Below are positions 9,065 through 16,786 of a DNA stretch of 64,000 bases, in pieces; position 1 is the stretch's first letter; each line of letters begins with the position of its first letter. The notes under the pieces are model-generated. The model saw only the letters and a program-made list of their open reading frames with translations, was not told the DNA's origin and made no database searches. The translations under genes were made by a program, and so were the position numbers. Source of the DNA: JANRKF01 sp964519595 (lineage in GTDB: Bacteria > Pseudomonadota > Alphaproteobacteria > Rickettsiales > SXRF01). Location: positions 1 to 64,000 of the forward strand of contig CAZFJN010000004.1 in NCBI GenBank assembly GCA_964519595.1, written 5' to 3'.

Positions 9065-9066
9065 TC

Positions 9067-9519
9067 TTAATCAGCATAGCAAATCGCTGCCTTGCAGTTT
9101 GGCGTTTCGTAAATTGTAATTCCTATGCAGCTTATGCCGCTTGCTTTGAACAGTTTTGGACATATTTCTGCGAAAATATATTCCGCCATATTTTCTGCAG
9201 TCGGATTAGTTGGCAGATAGAATATTTTTTGTCCTGTATGTGCGGCGATGCTGTCGCCAAGATTTTTATCTTTGCTGAAGAGAATAGTAGTGTGATCCCA
9301 GTTGTCGTCTAACCATTTACCAAGTTTTTCCTTGATAATTCCGAAATCTATTATTCTTCCGACTGTATCAAGATTATCTGCTGAAAAAGTCGCTTCCAGA
9401 ACATAGCGATGACCATGCAGATTTTTGCATTTGCTTTCATGTTCCATCACGCGGTGAGCAGCGTCAAATTCAAGGCGGCGTGTGCAGCTTATTGTAGTTT
9501 TTTTATTTATTTTTTCCAT
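9067..9519 (-). CDS. queD: 6-carboxy-5,6,7,8-tetrahydropterin synthase (QueD/PTPS family)
   Basis: Converts dihydroneopterin triphosphate to 6-carboxytetrahydropterin in preQ0/queuosine synthesis. 150 residues. Zinc ligands and active-site residues are recognisable: FDAAHRV (first His), CKNLHGHRY (catalytic Cys plus two His), DFGIIK, WDHTTIL, PTAENMAEYI and ITIYETPNCKAAI with the substrate-binding Glu. SD AGAAGG lies upstream of the ATG. It is the partner of tgt in the queuosine pathway; queC, queE and queF are not in the window. The gene ends beside the repeat-rich spacer and converges on pdxH. Confidence 0.93.
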   Translation of the reverse strand: MEKINKKTTISCTRRLEFDAAHRVMEHESKCKNLHGHRYVLEATFSADNLDTVGRIIDFGIIKEKLGKWLDDNWDHTTILFSKDKNLGDSIAAHTGQKIFYLPTNPTAENMAEYIFAEICPKLFKASGISCIGITIYETPNCKAAICYAD

Positions 9520-9540
9520 TATTGACCTTCTTGGTAATTA

Positions 9541-10101
9541 TTATTCAGCAGGACATGCTGCCGGACGTGGTGATTGCGGTGAGAGTTTTCTTTTTTCCGC
9601 ACATTCTATATCGCAGGCGGTGGCTCTTGCCGCTGAGACGCTTGAATATTGAGCGCCGTGGCGGGCAAAGGCGCATTCTGATGAGCGCAACAGAAATGCC
9701 TGCTGGCGTCTTTTTTCGCGTTTTGCTTCTTCGGCGGCCATTTTTGCGGATAATTCCGTTTCCGATTTTGCAGCAGGAGCAGGCGCAGCGGCGGCGGCGG
9801 CCGGAGGAGAACCTGGTCCGCCGGCTGGTTTTCCATCTGGAACTGACCAACCTTTTTCCGACATACATTCACTAAACAGCGCAATCATTTTAGCCGTGCG
9901 TCCTTTATCATCAGAGCTGGTTGCAGTTTCTGTTTCAAAGCGCAACTGTGAATAGCTACGGCAGAAATCACGAGCGTCTGTATATTCATCCTGAATGGCA
10001 GTTTGTTCAGTGCAGAAAAACCAGCAGCGTATGTTGTAAGCTGACAATAATTGCATTGACAGAATTAGGAAGGATATTCGAAAAATTAATCTAATATTCA
10101 T
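9541..10101 (-). CDS. Secreted or membrane-anchored protein of unknown function, Ala/Pro-rich linker
   Basis: 186 residues, not assigned. The N-terminus is hydrophobic (MNIRLIFRISFLILSMQLLSAY), a signal peptide or anchor, followed by Cys residues at CWFFC. A folded-looking segment has DFCRSYSQLRFETE and MIALFSECMSEKGW, a Cys pattern seen in small envelope proteins of related bacteria. A linker of Ala and Pro (about residues 92-113) and a charged coiled-coil-prone stretch (AAEEAKREKRRQQAF) follow, then a second Cys-containing tail. It lies 21 bases upstream of queD on the same strand and may be cotranscribed. Confidence 0.62.
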   Translation of the reverse strand: MNIRLIFRISFLILSMQLLSAYNIRCWFFCTEQTAIQDEYTDARDFCRSYSQLRFETETATSSDDKGRTAKMIALFSECMSEKGWSVPDGKPAGGPGSPPAAAAAAPAPAAKSETELSAKMAAEEAKREKRRQQAFLLRSSECAFARHGAQYSSVSAARATACDIECAEKRKLSPQSPRPAACPAE

Positions 10102-10190
10102 AAATTTTATGTAAAATACTAGGAATTCTGCGTTTCTTTATTTTATCTTAATTCGTAAAGATATTAAAGGATATTTATTAAATGATTCTT

Positions 10191-10352
10191 AGAGCCTGTG
10201 ACGATTTATCTTTTGAGGGTATTTTTGAGGGATTTTGGTGATGTTTTAGGAGAAAAACGCAGTTCGTAGTGGTGCTACGGACAAGTTTTTCTCCGACAAA
10301 CAGCAGCAAAATAACCAAAAAGACACCAAAATGATAATTCGTCACAGGCTCT
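10191..10352. mobile_element. Nested-palindrome MITE-like element A
   Basis: A 162-bp non-coding element with perfect 14-bp terminal inverted repeats (AGAGCCTGTGACGA at 10191-10204 and its complement at 10339-10352), a perfect 10-bp middle pair (GGAGAAAAAC at 10249-10258, complement at 10285-10294) and a central 5-bp hairpin CGTAG-TGGTG-CTACG (10265-10279). No obvious target duplication and no ORF. It is probably a non-autonomous transposable or REP-type element; two others in the window share the same architecture. Confidence 0.78.
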
Positions 10353-10641
10353 TATATAGCTGCTTTATAACTGTTCCAACGGTGGATATTTAAAGTTGAT
10401 ATTTTGCTGCTTATTTAATGTATTGATTATTTGTAAAAATTTTAATATCACAACTTGACTATTGAAAATAATATATTATATACAACTCCTGATTGTAGGA
10501 TTTTTTGTTAAGTAAATGACTTATATTTTAGCCTTCAAAACCTTAAATTAAAAATCTTAAAATAAAAACCTTGCATTAAAAACCTTACACTAAAAATCTC
10601 ATATAAAAATCTCATAGAGCAAATATAGCACAAGTTTAAAC
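10353..10641. other. AT-rich spacer with degenerate repeats upstream of the receiver-Fis gene
   Basis: No gene. From about 10535 to 10620 the unit AAAAACCTTACATT/AAAAATCTCATAT recurs five or six times with drift, running up to the start of the next gene. The rest is AT-rich and presumably holds its promoter, which I cannot place. Confidence 0.55.
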
Positions 10642-11355
10642 ATGGAACAGCACATTATTCTGGTTACTCCGCAAGCAGATTCTATGACTCCGATAGCTGA
10701 GGTGATAAAAACCGTCATGCAGCATTCTATAAGTACGGTTTCTCCTTTTCAGGCGGTGGCAGCAGCAGAAGGAAGCGTTGTTGATCTGGCGATCTTTGAT
10801 ATTCAAACTGGCAAGGAATTATTGCCGCTGGTACGTGATTTTAAGCAGCGTTTTCCGCTTGTGCCGCTAGTTGCGGTTGTTCCTTACGCTGATGTTGGCA
10901 TGGTTGAGAAGGTTTTAGAATATGGTGTTGATGATTATATTTCGCAGCCGATAGCGCTGGAAAGGCTGAAAACCACCTTGCGTAATGCCCTGCGGATGAG
11001 AAATATGATGGTCAGGCAGGACGGCGAGAAATCTTCAATGCTGAACTATGTCGGCGCTTCATTGCCGCAGCATGTTACGCTGCAGGATCACAGCGGAAAT
11101 CTGCAATCGCTGAAAGCTATTGAGGATGCTGTAATAGATTATGCTATTCAAACTTGCGATGGTTGTATAACTCAGGCAGCGCGCTCGCTTGGCATTGGCC
11201 GTTCAACCTTGTACAGAAAAATGCAGGAAAAAGTCCGTTCAGGAAAAGTCAGCGAAAATGTGACAAGCAACGGCGTTGATCAAACTTCGCGCGAAAACCA
11301 GACTACTCTGCCAATTACCGCAGTTTCTTCCGGCGTTGACTCAAAAGTTGAATAA
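10642..11355 (+). CDS. Receiver-like domain plus Fis-type HTH transcriptional regulator
   Basis: 237 residues. The N-terminal 120 residues have a receiver-like alpha/beta pattern (IILVTPQ, VDLAIFDIQTGKE, LVPLVAVVPYADVGMVEKVLEYGVDDYISQPI), with an Asp in the phosphorylation-site strand but without the usual acidic pair at the start, so phosphorylation is doubtful. The C-terminus (about 160-200) is a Fis/NtrC-type helix-turn-helix: DYAIQTCDGCITQAARSLGIGRSTLYRKM. The AAA+ ATPase of true NtrC proteins is missing, so it should not activate sigma-54 promoters directly. The last 76 bases overlap the convergent repressor gene, and the corresponding Ser/Thr-rich tail looks unstructured. Confidence 0.75.
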   Translation: MEQHIILVTPQADSMTPIAEVIKTVMQHSISTVSPFQAVAAAEGSVVDLAIFDIQTGKELLPLVRDFKQRFPLVPLVAVVPYADVGMVEKVLEYGVDDYISQPIALERLKTTLRNALRMRNMMVRQDGEKSSMLNYVGASLPQHVTLQDHSGNLQSLKAIEDAVIDYAIQTCDGCITQAARSLGIGRSTLYRKMQEKVRSGKVSENVTSNGVDQTSRENQTTLPITAVSSGVDSKVE

Positions 11356-11963
11356 TCAGCATTATCGCAAATAATACGCAAGCGCGGACGCTCAGGATGC
11401 GCGATCAGCTCCAGGCGCTTGGCAACAAGGCTTTCGCCGTCAAATAAGATAAAAATCCCAGGCGGCGAGGGGTGTTTACGGTTAGTATCAATAAGCGCGA
11501 TATCTCCATGGCGCAGAGTCGGATTCATGTGATCGCCGTTGATGGTAAGTAAGCGTAAATCAAGAGCATTAGCTTCAATGTTGTTTTTAAGCCAGTTTTT
11601 GTGAAAATGACAACTTTCCTGCGCGTTATCATGAGAAATCAGGCTTTTGCGCTCAACGCTTAGGCGCTTTATCGCGACATAATCCTGCAGCTGTTGCGGC
11701 AGAGAAAATTGATAACCTTCTGCCGGATGATCGCTGACTCCGGCAAGATAGGTAAGGCTTACGCCAAGCGATTCAGCAACTCGCGCTAATTTGACAGAGG
11801 AAGGATTAGTCGATTTTCCGCTTATCACATCATACAGAAAAGAGGTTTTTACATCAGAGCGACGCGCTAATTCAACGGAAGAAAGGCCGCGCTTCTGCAT
11901 TTCCATTCGCAAGCGCTGGCCAATATTTTTGTGATTATCGTTAATAGGACGTTCAGTTTGCAT
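11280..11963 (-). CDS. XRE-family repressor with S24 (LexA/CI-like) domain lacking the catalytic serine
   Basis: 227 residues. An N-terminal helix-turn-helix (about 14-75; RLRMEMQKRGLSSVELARRSDVKTSFLYDVISGK) is followed by a C-terminal S24-like fold: TINGDHMNPTLRHGDIALIDTN, ILFDGESLVAKRLEL and VIGRVVWFSREV. In LexA, CI and C2-type repressors the first motif reads GDSMxPT, with Ser as nucleophile. Here it is His, while the catalytic Lys (VAKRL) remains. Self-cleavage, the usual RecA-dependent induction route, should be lost. The gene converges on and overlaps the receiver-Fis gene by 76 bases. No phage genes are adjacent. Confidence 0.85.
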   Translation of the reverse strand: MQTERPINDNHKNIGQRLRMEMQKRGLSSVELARRSDVKTSFLYDVISGKSTNPSSVKLARVAESLGVSLTYLAGVSDHPAEGYQFSLPQQLQDYVAIKRLSVERKSLISHDNAQESCHFHKNWLKNNIEANALDLRLLTINGDHMNPTLRHGDIALIDTNRKHPSPPGIFILFDGESLVAKRLELIAHPERPRLRIICDNADYSTFESTPEETAVIGRVVWFSREV

Positions 11964-12308
11964 TCTGTAAGATTATTATATTTCCAAGCATAAGTCAAAA
12001 AACATAATCAAAAACATAATCGAAACATAATCAAACAAAAACATAATCAACAGAAAAACAGCCAGACAATTTAAAAAACGCAATCATACAATAAATTTAT
12101 CACAAATCAATTTATCACAAATTAGCTTCATTTACCAAATATTAGTCTTTCTAAGACAATAGTGAGAGGAATGATTTATTCAAAAATATAGAATAGAAAA
12201 TATAGAACAGTAATAAGCACAAATATAAAGCACTAATACGAGGCAGTAATATAAGGCAGTAAGAATAATTGAAATCAGTAAAAAAAGGCGCTGTGAGCGA
12301 AAATTTGT
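11964..12308. repeat. AT-rich spacer with AAACATAATC repeats between repressor gene and chpT
   Basis: No gene is visible. At about 11998-12050 the unit AAACATAATC occurs four to five times with 0-3 extra bases between copies, followed by two copies of CAAATTTATCACAAAT-like sequence (12085-12122). From 12180 to 12270 the AT-rich units ATAGAATAGAAAATATAGAA and GCACTAATACGAGGCAGTAATATAAGGCAGTAA recur before chpT. This is presumably the divergent promoter region of the repressor and chpT. Confidence 0.6.
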
Positions 12309-12965
12309 ATGGAAAATGAACTAAGAATGGCTGAATTGCTTTGCACAAGATTGTGCCATGATTTAACTGGACCAATTGGCGCGGTTAATAATGGCGCGGA
12401 ATTTTTGAGCGAAGAAGGTTCCAATATGCAAGGTCAGGCGATGGAACTTATTGTCAGCAGCGCATTTTCAGCAGTATCGCGGTTGCAGTTTTATCGTTTC
12501 GCTTACGGAAATGTCAAGGAAAGCGGTGAGGCAAGTCTTGCTGATAAAAGAAAAATGGCGGTTGATTTTTTCTCCGCCAGCAAAATCACTCTCGACTGGC
12601 CGGATACTGATACTGATGCTTCCGGAGTTTCAATAAGCCTTAAAATGGTCAGGCTGATTTTTAATTTGCTGATAATGTCTTCTTCAGCTTTGATTCGCGG
12701 CGGAACTATTTCAGTGCGTATTCGCTCGGAAGGAAGTGCGAATAAAAAAATCACTGTTTCAGCGCAAGGCGCGCAAGTGAAGTGGGACAATGAAATAACT
12801 CAGGCTTTGGAAGGGCATTTGGAAATCAGCAAGCTGACGCCTAAAAATGTGCAAGCGCAGATGACTTATCATCTGGTTTGCGATCTTCACGCTAAGCTTG
12901 GTATTTCCACTGCTGAGCAATCGCTGATTTTTGAAGTTGAGCAGCCTTCGCAAATAGTGAACTAG
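12309..12965 (+). CDS. chpT: Histidine phosphotransferase ChpT
   Basis: In Caulobacter and relatives ChpT passes phosphate from the hybrid kinase CckA to the receivers of CtrA and CpdR. The 218 residues show the DHp-like H-box LCTRLCHDLTGPIGAVNNGAEFL with the accepting His at residue 17, then a degenerate ATPase-like domain (about 85-210) without recognisable ATP-binding boxes, as expected for ChpT. The start at 12309 places the H-box at the usual position close to the N-terminus. It lies 75 bases upstream of cheA and about 6 kb from ctrA, so relay protein and target are linked here. Confidence 0.9.
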   Translation: MENELRMAELLCTRLCHDLTGPIGAVNNGAEFLSEEGSNMQGQAMELIVSSAFSAVSRLQFYRFAYGNVKESGEASLADKRKMAVDFFSASKITLDWPDTDTDASGVSISLKMVRLIFNLLIMSSSALIRGGTISVRIRSEGSANKKITVSAQGAQVKWDNEITQALEGHLEISKLTPKNVQAQMTYHLVCDLHAKLGISTAEQSLIFEVEQPSQIVN

Positions 12966-13040
12966 GAGATAATTCAAGAGAGATAATTAGAGATAATTCA
13001 AGAGAGATGATTTTTTTTAAAGTTCTAAGGTTGAAGATTT

Positions 13041-15860
13041 ATGGATGATTTAATCAGCGAGTTTATCACGGAAACAACGGAAAGTATTGCGCTGCTTGAT
13101 TCAGAGATGGTTAAGCTTGAGCAGAATCCGGAAGATGCGGCGATACTTGGCAATATATTCCGCATAATGCACACAATTAAAGGAACTTGTGGTTTTCTTG
13201 GCCTGCCGCGCCTTGAATCAGTTGCACATGCTTCTGAGAATGTGCTTGGCAAAATACGCGATAAACAGTTGCAGGCTTCAGCGGAAGCGGTGACTTTAGT
13301 TCTTGAATCTCTCGATAATATTAAAGAGCTGATTGATCATTTAAGTGGCAATGGCAGCGAGCCGGAAGGAGATGACAGTGATTTAATAGCGCGGCTTAAT
13401 CATTTTGCGGAAACTGGCGTTGTTCTTGGCGAAGTGTCAGCGCAGAATCTTTCCGAAGCTACTTCTGAGGTTTTAAGCGCTGTTCCTGGTGATGATCCTT
13501 TTCCGCATTTCCGCGGCGAGGATGATCCGGTAATTGCTGCGGCTATAGCTAAAATGGAAGCTGATGAGGCGGCTAAAAAAATATCTCCGGTTCTGGTTAA
13601 GCCGGAAGTTAAATCCGCAGTAAAATCAGATAATAAATCAGATAATAAAGCAGACAGCAAAGCAGAGAATAAAGCAGAGGTGACAAAAACTTCTCCTGCG
13701 ACAAAATCGGCAAAATCCGATAAGGCGGAAAAGGCTGATAAAACAGAAAAATCAGAAGCAGAAGCCAGCGCTTCCGGCGGACAAAGCATTCGCGTCAGCA
13801 TAGATGTTCTGGAAAATCTGATGCAAATGGTAAGTGAGCTGGTTCTTACGCGCAATCAATTGCTGCAAATTGCGCGCACTAAGGATGATAAAGAGTTTAT
13901 GACGCCTTTGCAGCAGCTAAGTCACATTACTTCCGAGCTGCAGGAAGGAGTTATGAAAACCAGAATGCAGCCAATAGGAAACGCCTGGTCTAAATTCCCA
14001 AGGCTGATACGTGATTTATCGCACGAATTAGGCAAGAAAATTGATCTTAAAATGCTTGGCGCGGAAACCGAGCTTGATCGGCAGTTGCTGGAAGTAATAA
14101 AAGATCCGCTTACGCACATGGTTCGCAATAGCTGCGATCATGGTCTTGAAACTCCTGCTGAGCGAATCGCCGCCGGAAAGAGTGAAACTGGAACAGTTAC
14201 GCTTTCTGCATATCACGAAGGCGGACATATAATAATAGAAATCATCGACGATGGTCGCGGCATTAATATAGAGCGCGTCAAGCAAAAAGCCGTCAGCAGT
14301 GGCTTGGCAACAGAAGCGCAGCTTGAGACGATGAGCGAAAAACAAATCGCGCAGTTTATTTTCGCGGCGGGTTTTTCGACAGCGGAAAAAGTAACTGCCG
14401 TTTCCGGACGCGGCGTTGGAATGGACGTTGTAAAAACAAATATTCAACGAATCGGCGGTGCGCTTGACCTTGATTCAAGCTTTGGCAAAGGCTCAAAAGT
14501 AAGCATCAAAATACCACTTACTCTGGCTATTGTCTCCGTTCTGATTGTCGAAGTTGCCGGACAGAAATTTGCCTTGCCGCAAATAAATGTCAGCGAGCTG
14601 GTTCGTGTTGCGCCGAATGCTGCTTTGTCTATTGAACTTATAAACAGCGCCTTAGTGTTGCGCCTGCGTGGTAAATTATTGCCGCTGGCGGTGCTTTCCG
14701 AAATATTCGGCATGAATACTGACCACAAAACTCTCATGAACAAGGAAATGTATATCGCCGTTTGCCGCGTTGGAAGCTACGATTTCGGCGTTCTTGTTGA
14801 TCGTGTTTATGATACTGAGGAAATCGTGGTAAAGCCTGTTTCAGAAATTTTAAAAAGCATCAGCGTTTATTCCGGCAACACAATTTTAGGCGATGGCAGC
14901 GTGATCATGATTATAGATCCTAATGGCATTGCCAAATCTCTTGGTAATATTGATACTGTGCGCCGCGAAAATGTTGATTCACAGCCGGCTTTGTCAGGAA
15001 TCAAAGACGGCGAAATAGGATTTTTATCATTCATCGTCGGCAATGGCGCGCCAAAAGCAGTGCCTCTGGAGCTGGTTTCGCGCCTTGAAGAAATAGATGT
15101 AAGATCAATTGAAGTGGCGGATGCACAGCCTGTTGTGCAATATCGCGGTGAATTAATGCGGCTGGTAACTATTGATAAAAACCAGCGCCTTCCTGATCAG
15201 GGCATGGTTGATGTGGTGGTATTCAGCTATGACCGCAAGGTTGTAGGGCTTATAGTTGACGAAATAATCGACATAGTTCATGCGCCTTTTGACATAAAAC
15301 TAACCAGCAAAGAGGCGAAAAATCATGGCTATATAGGCAGTATGATTATTTCCGGTAAAACTACTGATGTCGTTGATGTCGGAATGATTCTTGGCGAAAT
15401 AGCCGGCGAAGCTTCAGACGCCGGACGTGCTGAACATAAAGAAATTCTTGAGCATGGTAATGATGTTCTGCTGGTTGAAGATAGTCCTTTTTTCCGTAAT
15501 CTTACTGTGCCGTTTCTGGCCTCAGCCGGATATCATGTTACTTCCGCGGAAAATGGCGAGCAGGCGCTTTCTATCCTTTTAGATCAAGGCAAACATTTTG
15601 ACTTAATAGTGACTGATATTGAAATGCCAGGAATGAGTGGTTTTGATTTTGCAACAGCCTGCCGCAATGCCAAGCAGGTAAATGATATTCCGATAGTTGC
15701 TTATACTGCTTCAATGAGTGATGACGTGGTAAAGCGCAGTGTCAGCGTTGGAATGAATGATTGCATCGTAAAAACTGATCGTCCTGGTTTGTTGCAATCG
15801 CTGGCAAAACATTTAAGCAGCTATAAAAGCAGCGATAAACGCAAGGAGGCTGCGGCATGA
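13041..15860 (+). CDS. cheA: Hybrid chemotaxis histidine kinase CheA with C-terminal receiver
   Basis: 939 residues. Hpt/P1 domain with phosphorylated His44 (RIMHTIKGTCGFLG); a charged repetitive linker (SDNKSDNKADSKAENKAE, about 190-245); P3 dimerisation helices (QSIRVSIDVLENLMQMVSELVLTRNQLL); P4 ATPase with MVRNSCDHGLE, IIDDGRGIN and GRGVGMDVVKTNI; a CheW-like P5 domain (about 490-640); a second CheW-like module (about 660-790); and a C-terminal receiver with DLIVTDIEMPGMSG. Fused receivers are known in FrzE- and PilL/ChpA-type CheAs and usually act as phosphate sinks. First gene of cheA-cheW-cheY-cheB-cheR. No MCP receptor gene is in the window. Confidence 0.96.
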   Translation: MDDLISEFITETTESIALLDSEMVKLEQNPEDAAILGNIFRIMHTIKGTCGFLGLPRLESVAHASENVLGKIRDKQLQASAEAVTLVLESLDNIKELIDHLSGNGSEPEGDDSDLIARLNHFAETGVVLGEVSAQNLSEATSEVLSAVPGDDPFPHFRGEDDPVIAAAIAKMEADEAAKKISPVLVKPEVKSAVKSDNKSDNKADSKAENKAEVTKTSPATKSAKSDKAEKADKTEKSEAEASASGGQSIRVSIDVLENLMQMVSELVLTRNQLLQIARTKDDKEFMTPLQQLSHITSELQEGVMKTRMQPIGNAWSKFPRLIRDLSHELGKKIDLKMLGAETELDRQLLEVIKDPLTHMVRNSCDHGLETPAERIAAGKSETGTVTLSAYHEGGHIIIEIIDDGRGINIERVKQKAVSSGLATEAQLETMSEKQIAQFIFAAGFSTAEKVTAVSGRGVGMDVVKTNIQRIGGALDLDSSFGKGSKVSIKIPLTLAIVSVLIVEVAGQKFALPQINVSELVRVAPNAALSIELINSALVLRLRGKLLPLAVLSEIFGMNTDHKTLMNKEMYIAVCRVGSYDFGVLVDRVYDTEEIVVKPVSEILKSISVYSGNTILGDGSVIMIIDPNGIAKSLGNIDTVRRENVDSQPALSGIKDGEIGFLSFIVGNGAPKAVPLELVSRLEEIDVRSIEVADAQPVVQYRGELMRLVTIDKNQRLPDQGMVDVVVFSYDRKVVGLIVDEIIDIVHAPFDIKLTSKEAKNHGYIGSMIISGKTTDVVDVGMILGEIAGEASDAGRAEHKEILEHGNDVLLVEDSPFFRNLTVPFLASAGYHVTSAENGEQALSILLDQGKHFDLIVTDIEMPGMSGFDFATACRNAKQVNDIPIVAYTASMSDDVVKRSVSVGMNDCIVKTDRPGLLQSLAKHLSSYKSSDKRKEAAA

Positions 15861-16345
15861 GTAGTCCGGCAAGAGCAGCTAATTCGGCTTATGACAGCAA
15901 TTTCGCGTCGGCCGCTGATATGCACATGTTTGTTACCATGCGCGTGAATAAACAGCTTTTCGGCGTTCCAGTTCGTTATGTTCGTGATGTGCTGCGCCGT
16001 CAACGCATAACGCCTATTCCGCTTGCTCCTGGCGAGGTTGCCGGCTCGCTGAATCTGCGTGGCCGTATTGTGACGGTTCTTGATTTGCATAAACGTTTGC
16101 GCCTGCCGCTGGATAAGATGATTGCTGCCGCAGATAGCGGAATGTTTGTGGTGGTAGAACATCGCGGCGAATTATACAGCCTGATGGTTGACAGTGTTGG
16201 CGAGGTTCTTAATATTTCTGCTGCAGATATTGAGAAAACTCCGGCAAATCTTGATGGTGCGTGGAAAGAAGTTTCATCAGGAATTTATAAGCTCGATGGA
16301 GAATTGCTGGTGATTATGCAAGTTGATTCGCTGCTCAAAATATAA
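15857..16345 (+). CDS. cheW: Chemotaxis coupling protein CheW
   Basis: 162 residues forming a single CheW SH3-like domain that couples receptors to CheA. Typical segments: MFVTMRVNKQLFGVPVRYVRDVLRR, PLAPGEVAGSLNLRGRIVTVLDLHKRL and SLMVDSVGEVLNIS. About 20 N-terminal residues before the domain are polar and presumably unstructured. The ATG overlaps the cheA stop (ATGA, 15857-15860), so the two genes are translationally coupled. This CheW adds to two CheW-like modules already inside CheA. Confidence 0.95.
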   Translation: MSSPARAANSAYDSNFASAADMHMFVTMRVNKQLFGVPVRYVRDVLRRQRITPIPLAPGEVAGSLNLRGRIVTVLDLHKRLRLPLDKMIAAADSGMFVVVEHRGELYSLMVDSVGEVLNISAADIEKTPANLDGAWKEVSSGIYKLDGELLVIMQVDSLLKI

Positions 16346-16409
16346 TTACAATAATATAATTTAAATAAAAAATAATTCTGCAATGTTATAATAATTAGCG
16401 AGAAACAAT

Positions 16410-16775
16410 ATGCCTTCATGTTTAATTGTTGATGATTCAAAAGTGGTAAGAACTCTGGAGCGCAGAATAATGGCTGATTTAGGCTACAGCACTGCTGAAG
16501 CCGAGGATGGTCAGCAGGCTTTTGATTATTGCAAGACGCAGATGCCTGATCTGGTTCTGCTCGACTGGCATATGCCGGTTATGAATGGTTTGGAATTTCT
16601 CAAACAATTGCGCGCTATGCCAAATGGCACATCTCCTAAGGTTATTTTCTGCACTACAGAAAGCGAATTAAGCAACATAATGCAGGCACTTTCAATTGGC
16701 GCAGATGAATATGTCATGAAGCCTTTTGATGCGGAAATTATAAAAGGAAAACTTGAACAAGTTGGCCTTATTTAA
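16410..16775 (+). CDS. cheY: Single-domain response regulator CheY
   Basis: 121 residues, receiver only. Conserved acidic pair Asp8-Asp9 (IVDDSKVVR), phospho-acceptor Asp52 (LLDWHMPVMNG), Thr in FCTTES, and Lys in MKPFDAEIIKGKL. As CheY it would bind the flagellar switch when phosphorylated by CheA. Its place between cheW and cheB supports this over a generic receiver role. A 64-base spacer separates it from cheW, the largest inside the che cluster, so an internal promoter is possible. Confidence 0.92.
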   Translation: MPSCLIVDDSKVVRTLERRIMADLGYSTAEAEDGQQAFDYCKTQMPDLVLLDWHMPVMNGLEFLKQLRAMPNGTSPKVIFCTTESELSNIMQALSIGADEYVMKPFDAEIIKGKLEQVGLI

Positions 16776-16786
16776 AATATATTCAT

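Noticed and set aside
9522..9884. Overlapping Arg/Pro-rich frames on both strands opposite the secreted unknown
   Set aside because: They arise from the GC-rich Ala/Pro linker codons of the minus-strand gene; no SD or recognisable motif.
12151..12375. 74-residue minus-strand frame upstream of chpT
   Set aside because: AT-driven hydrophobic frame in repeat-rich spacer that overlaps the chpT start; no SD or family resemblance.
13400..13855. Ser/Ala-rich minus-strand frame opposite the CheA linker
   Set aside because: Shadow of low-complexity sense codons; no motif and inside a well-supported CheA.
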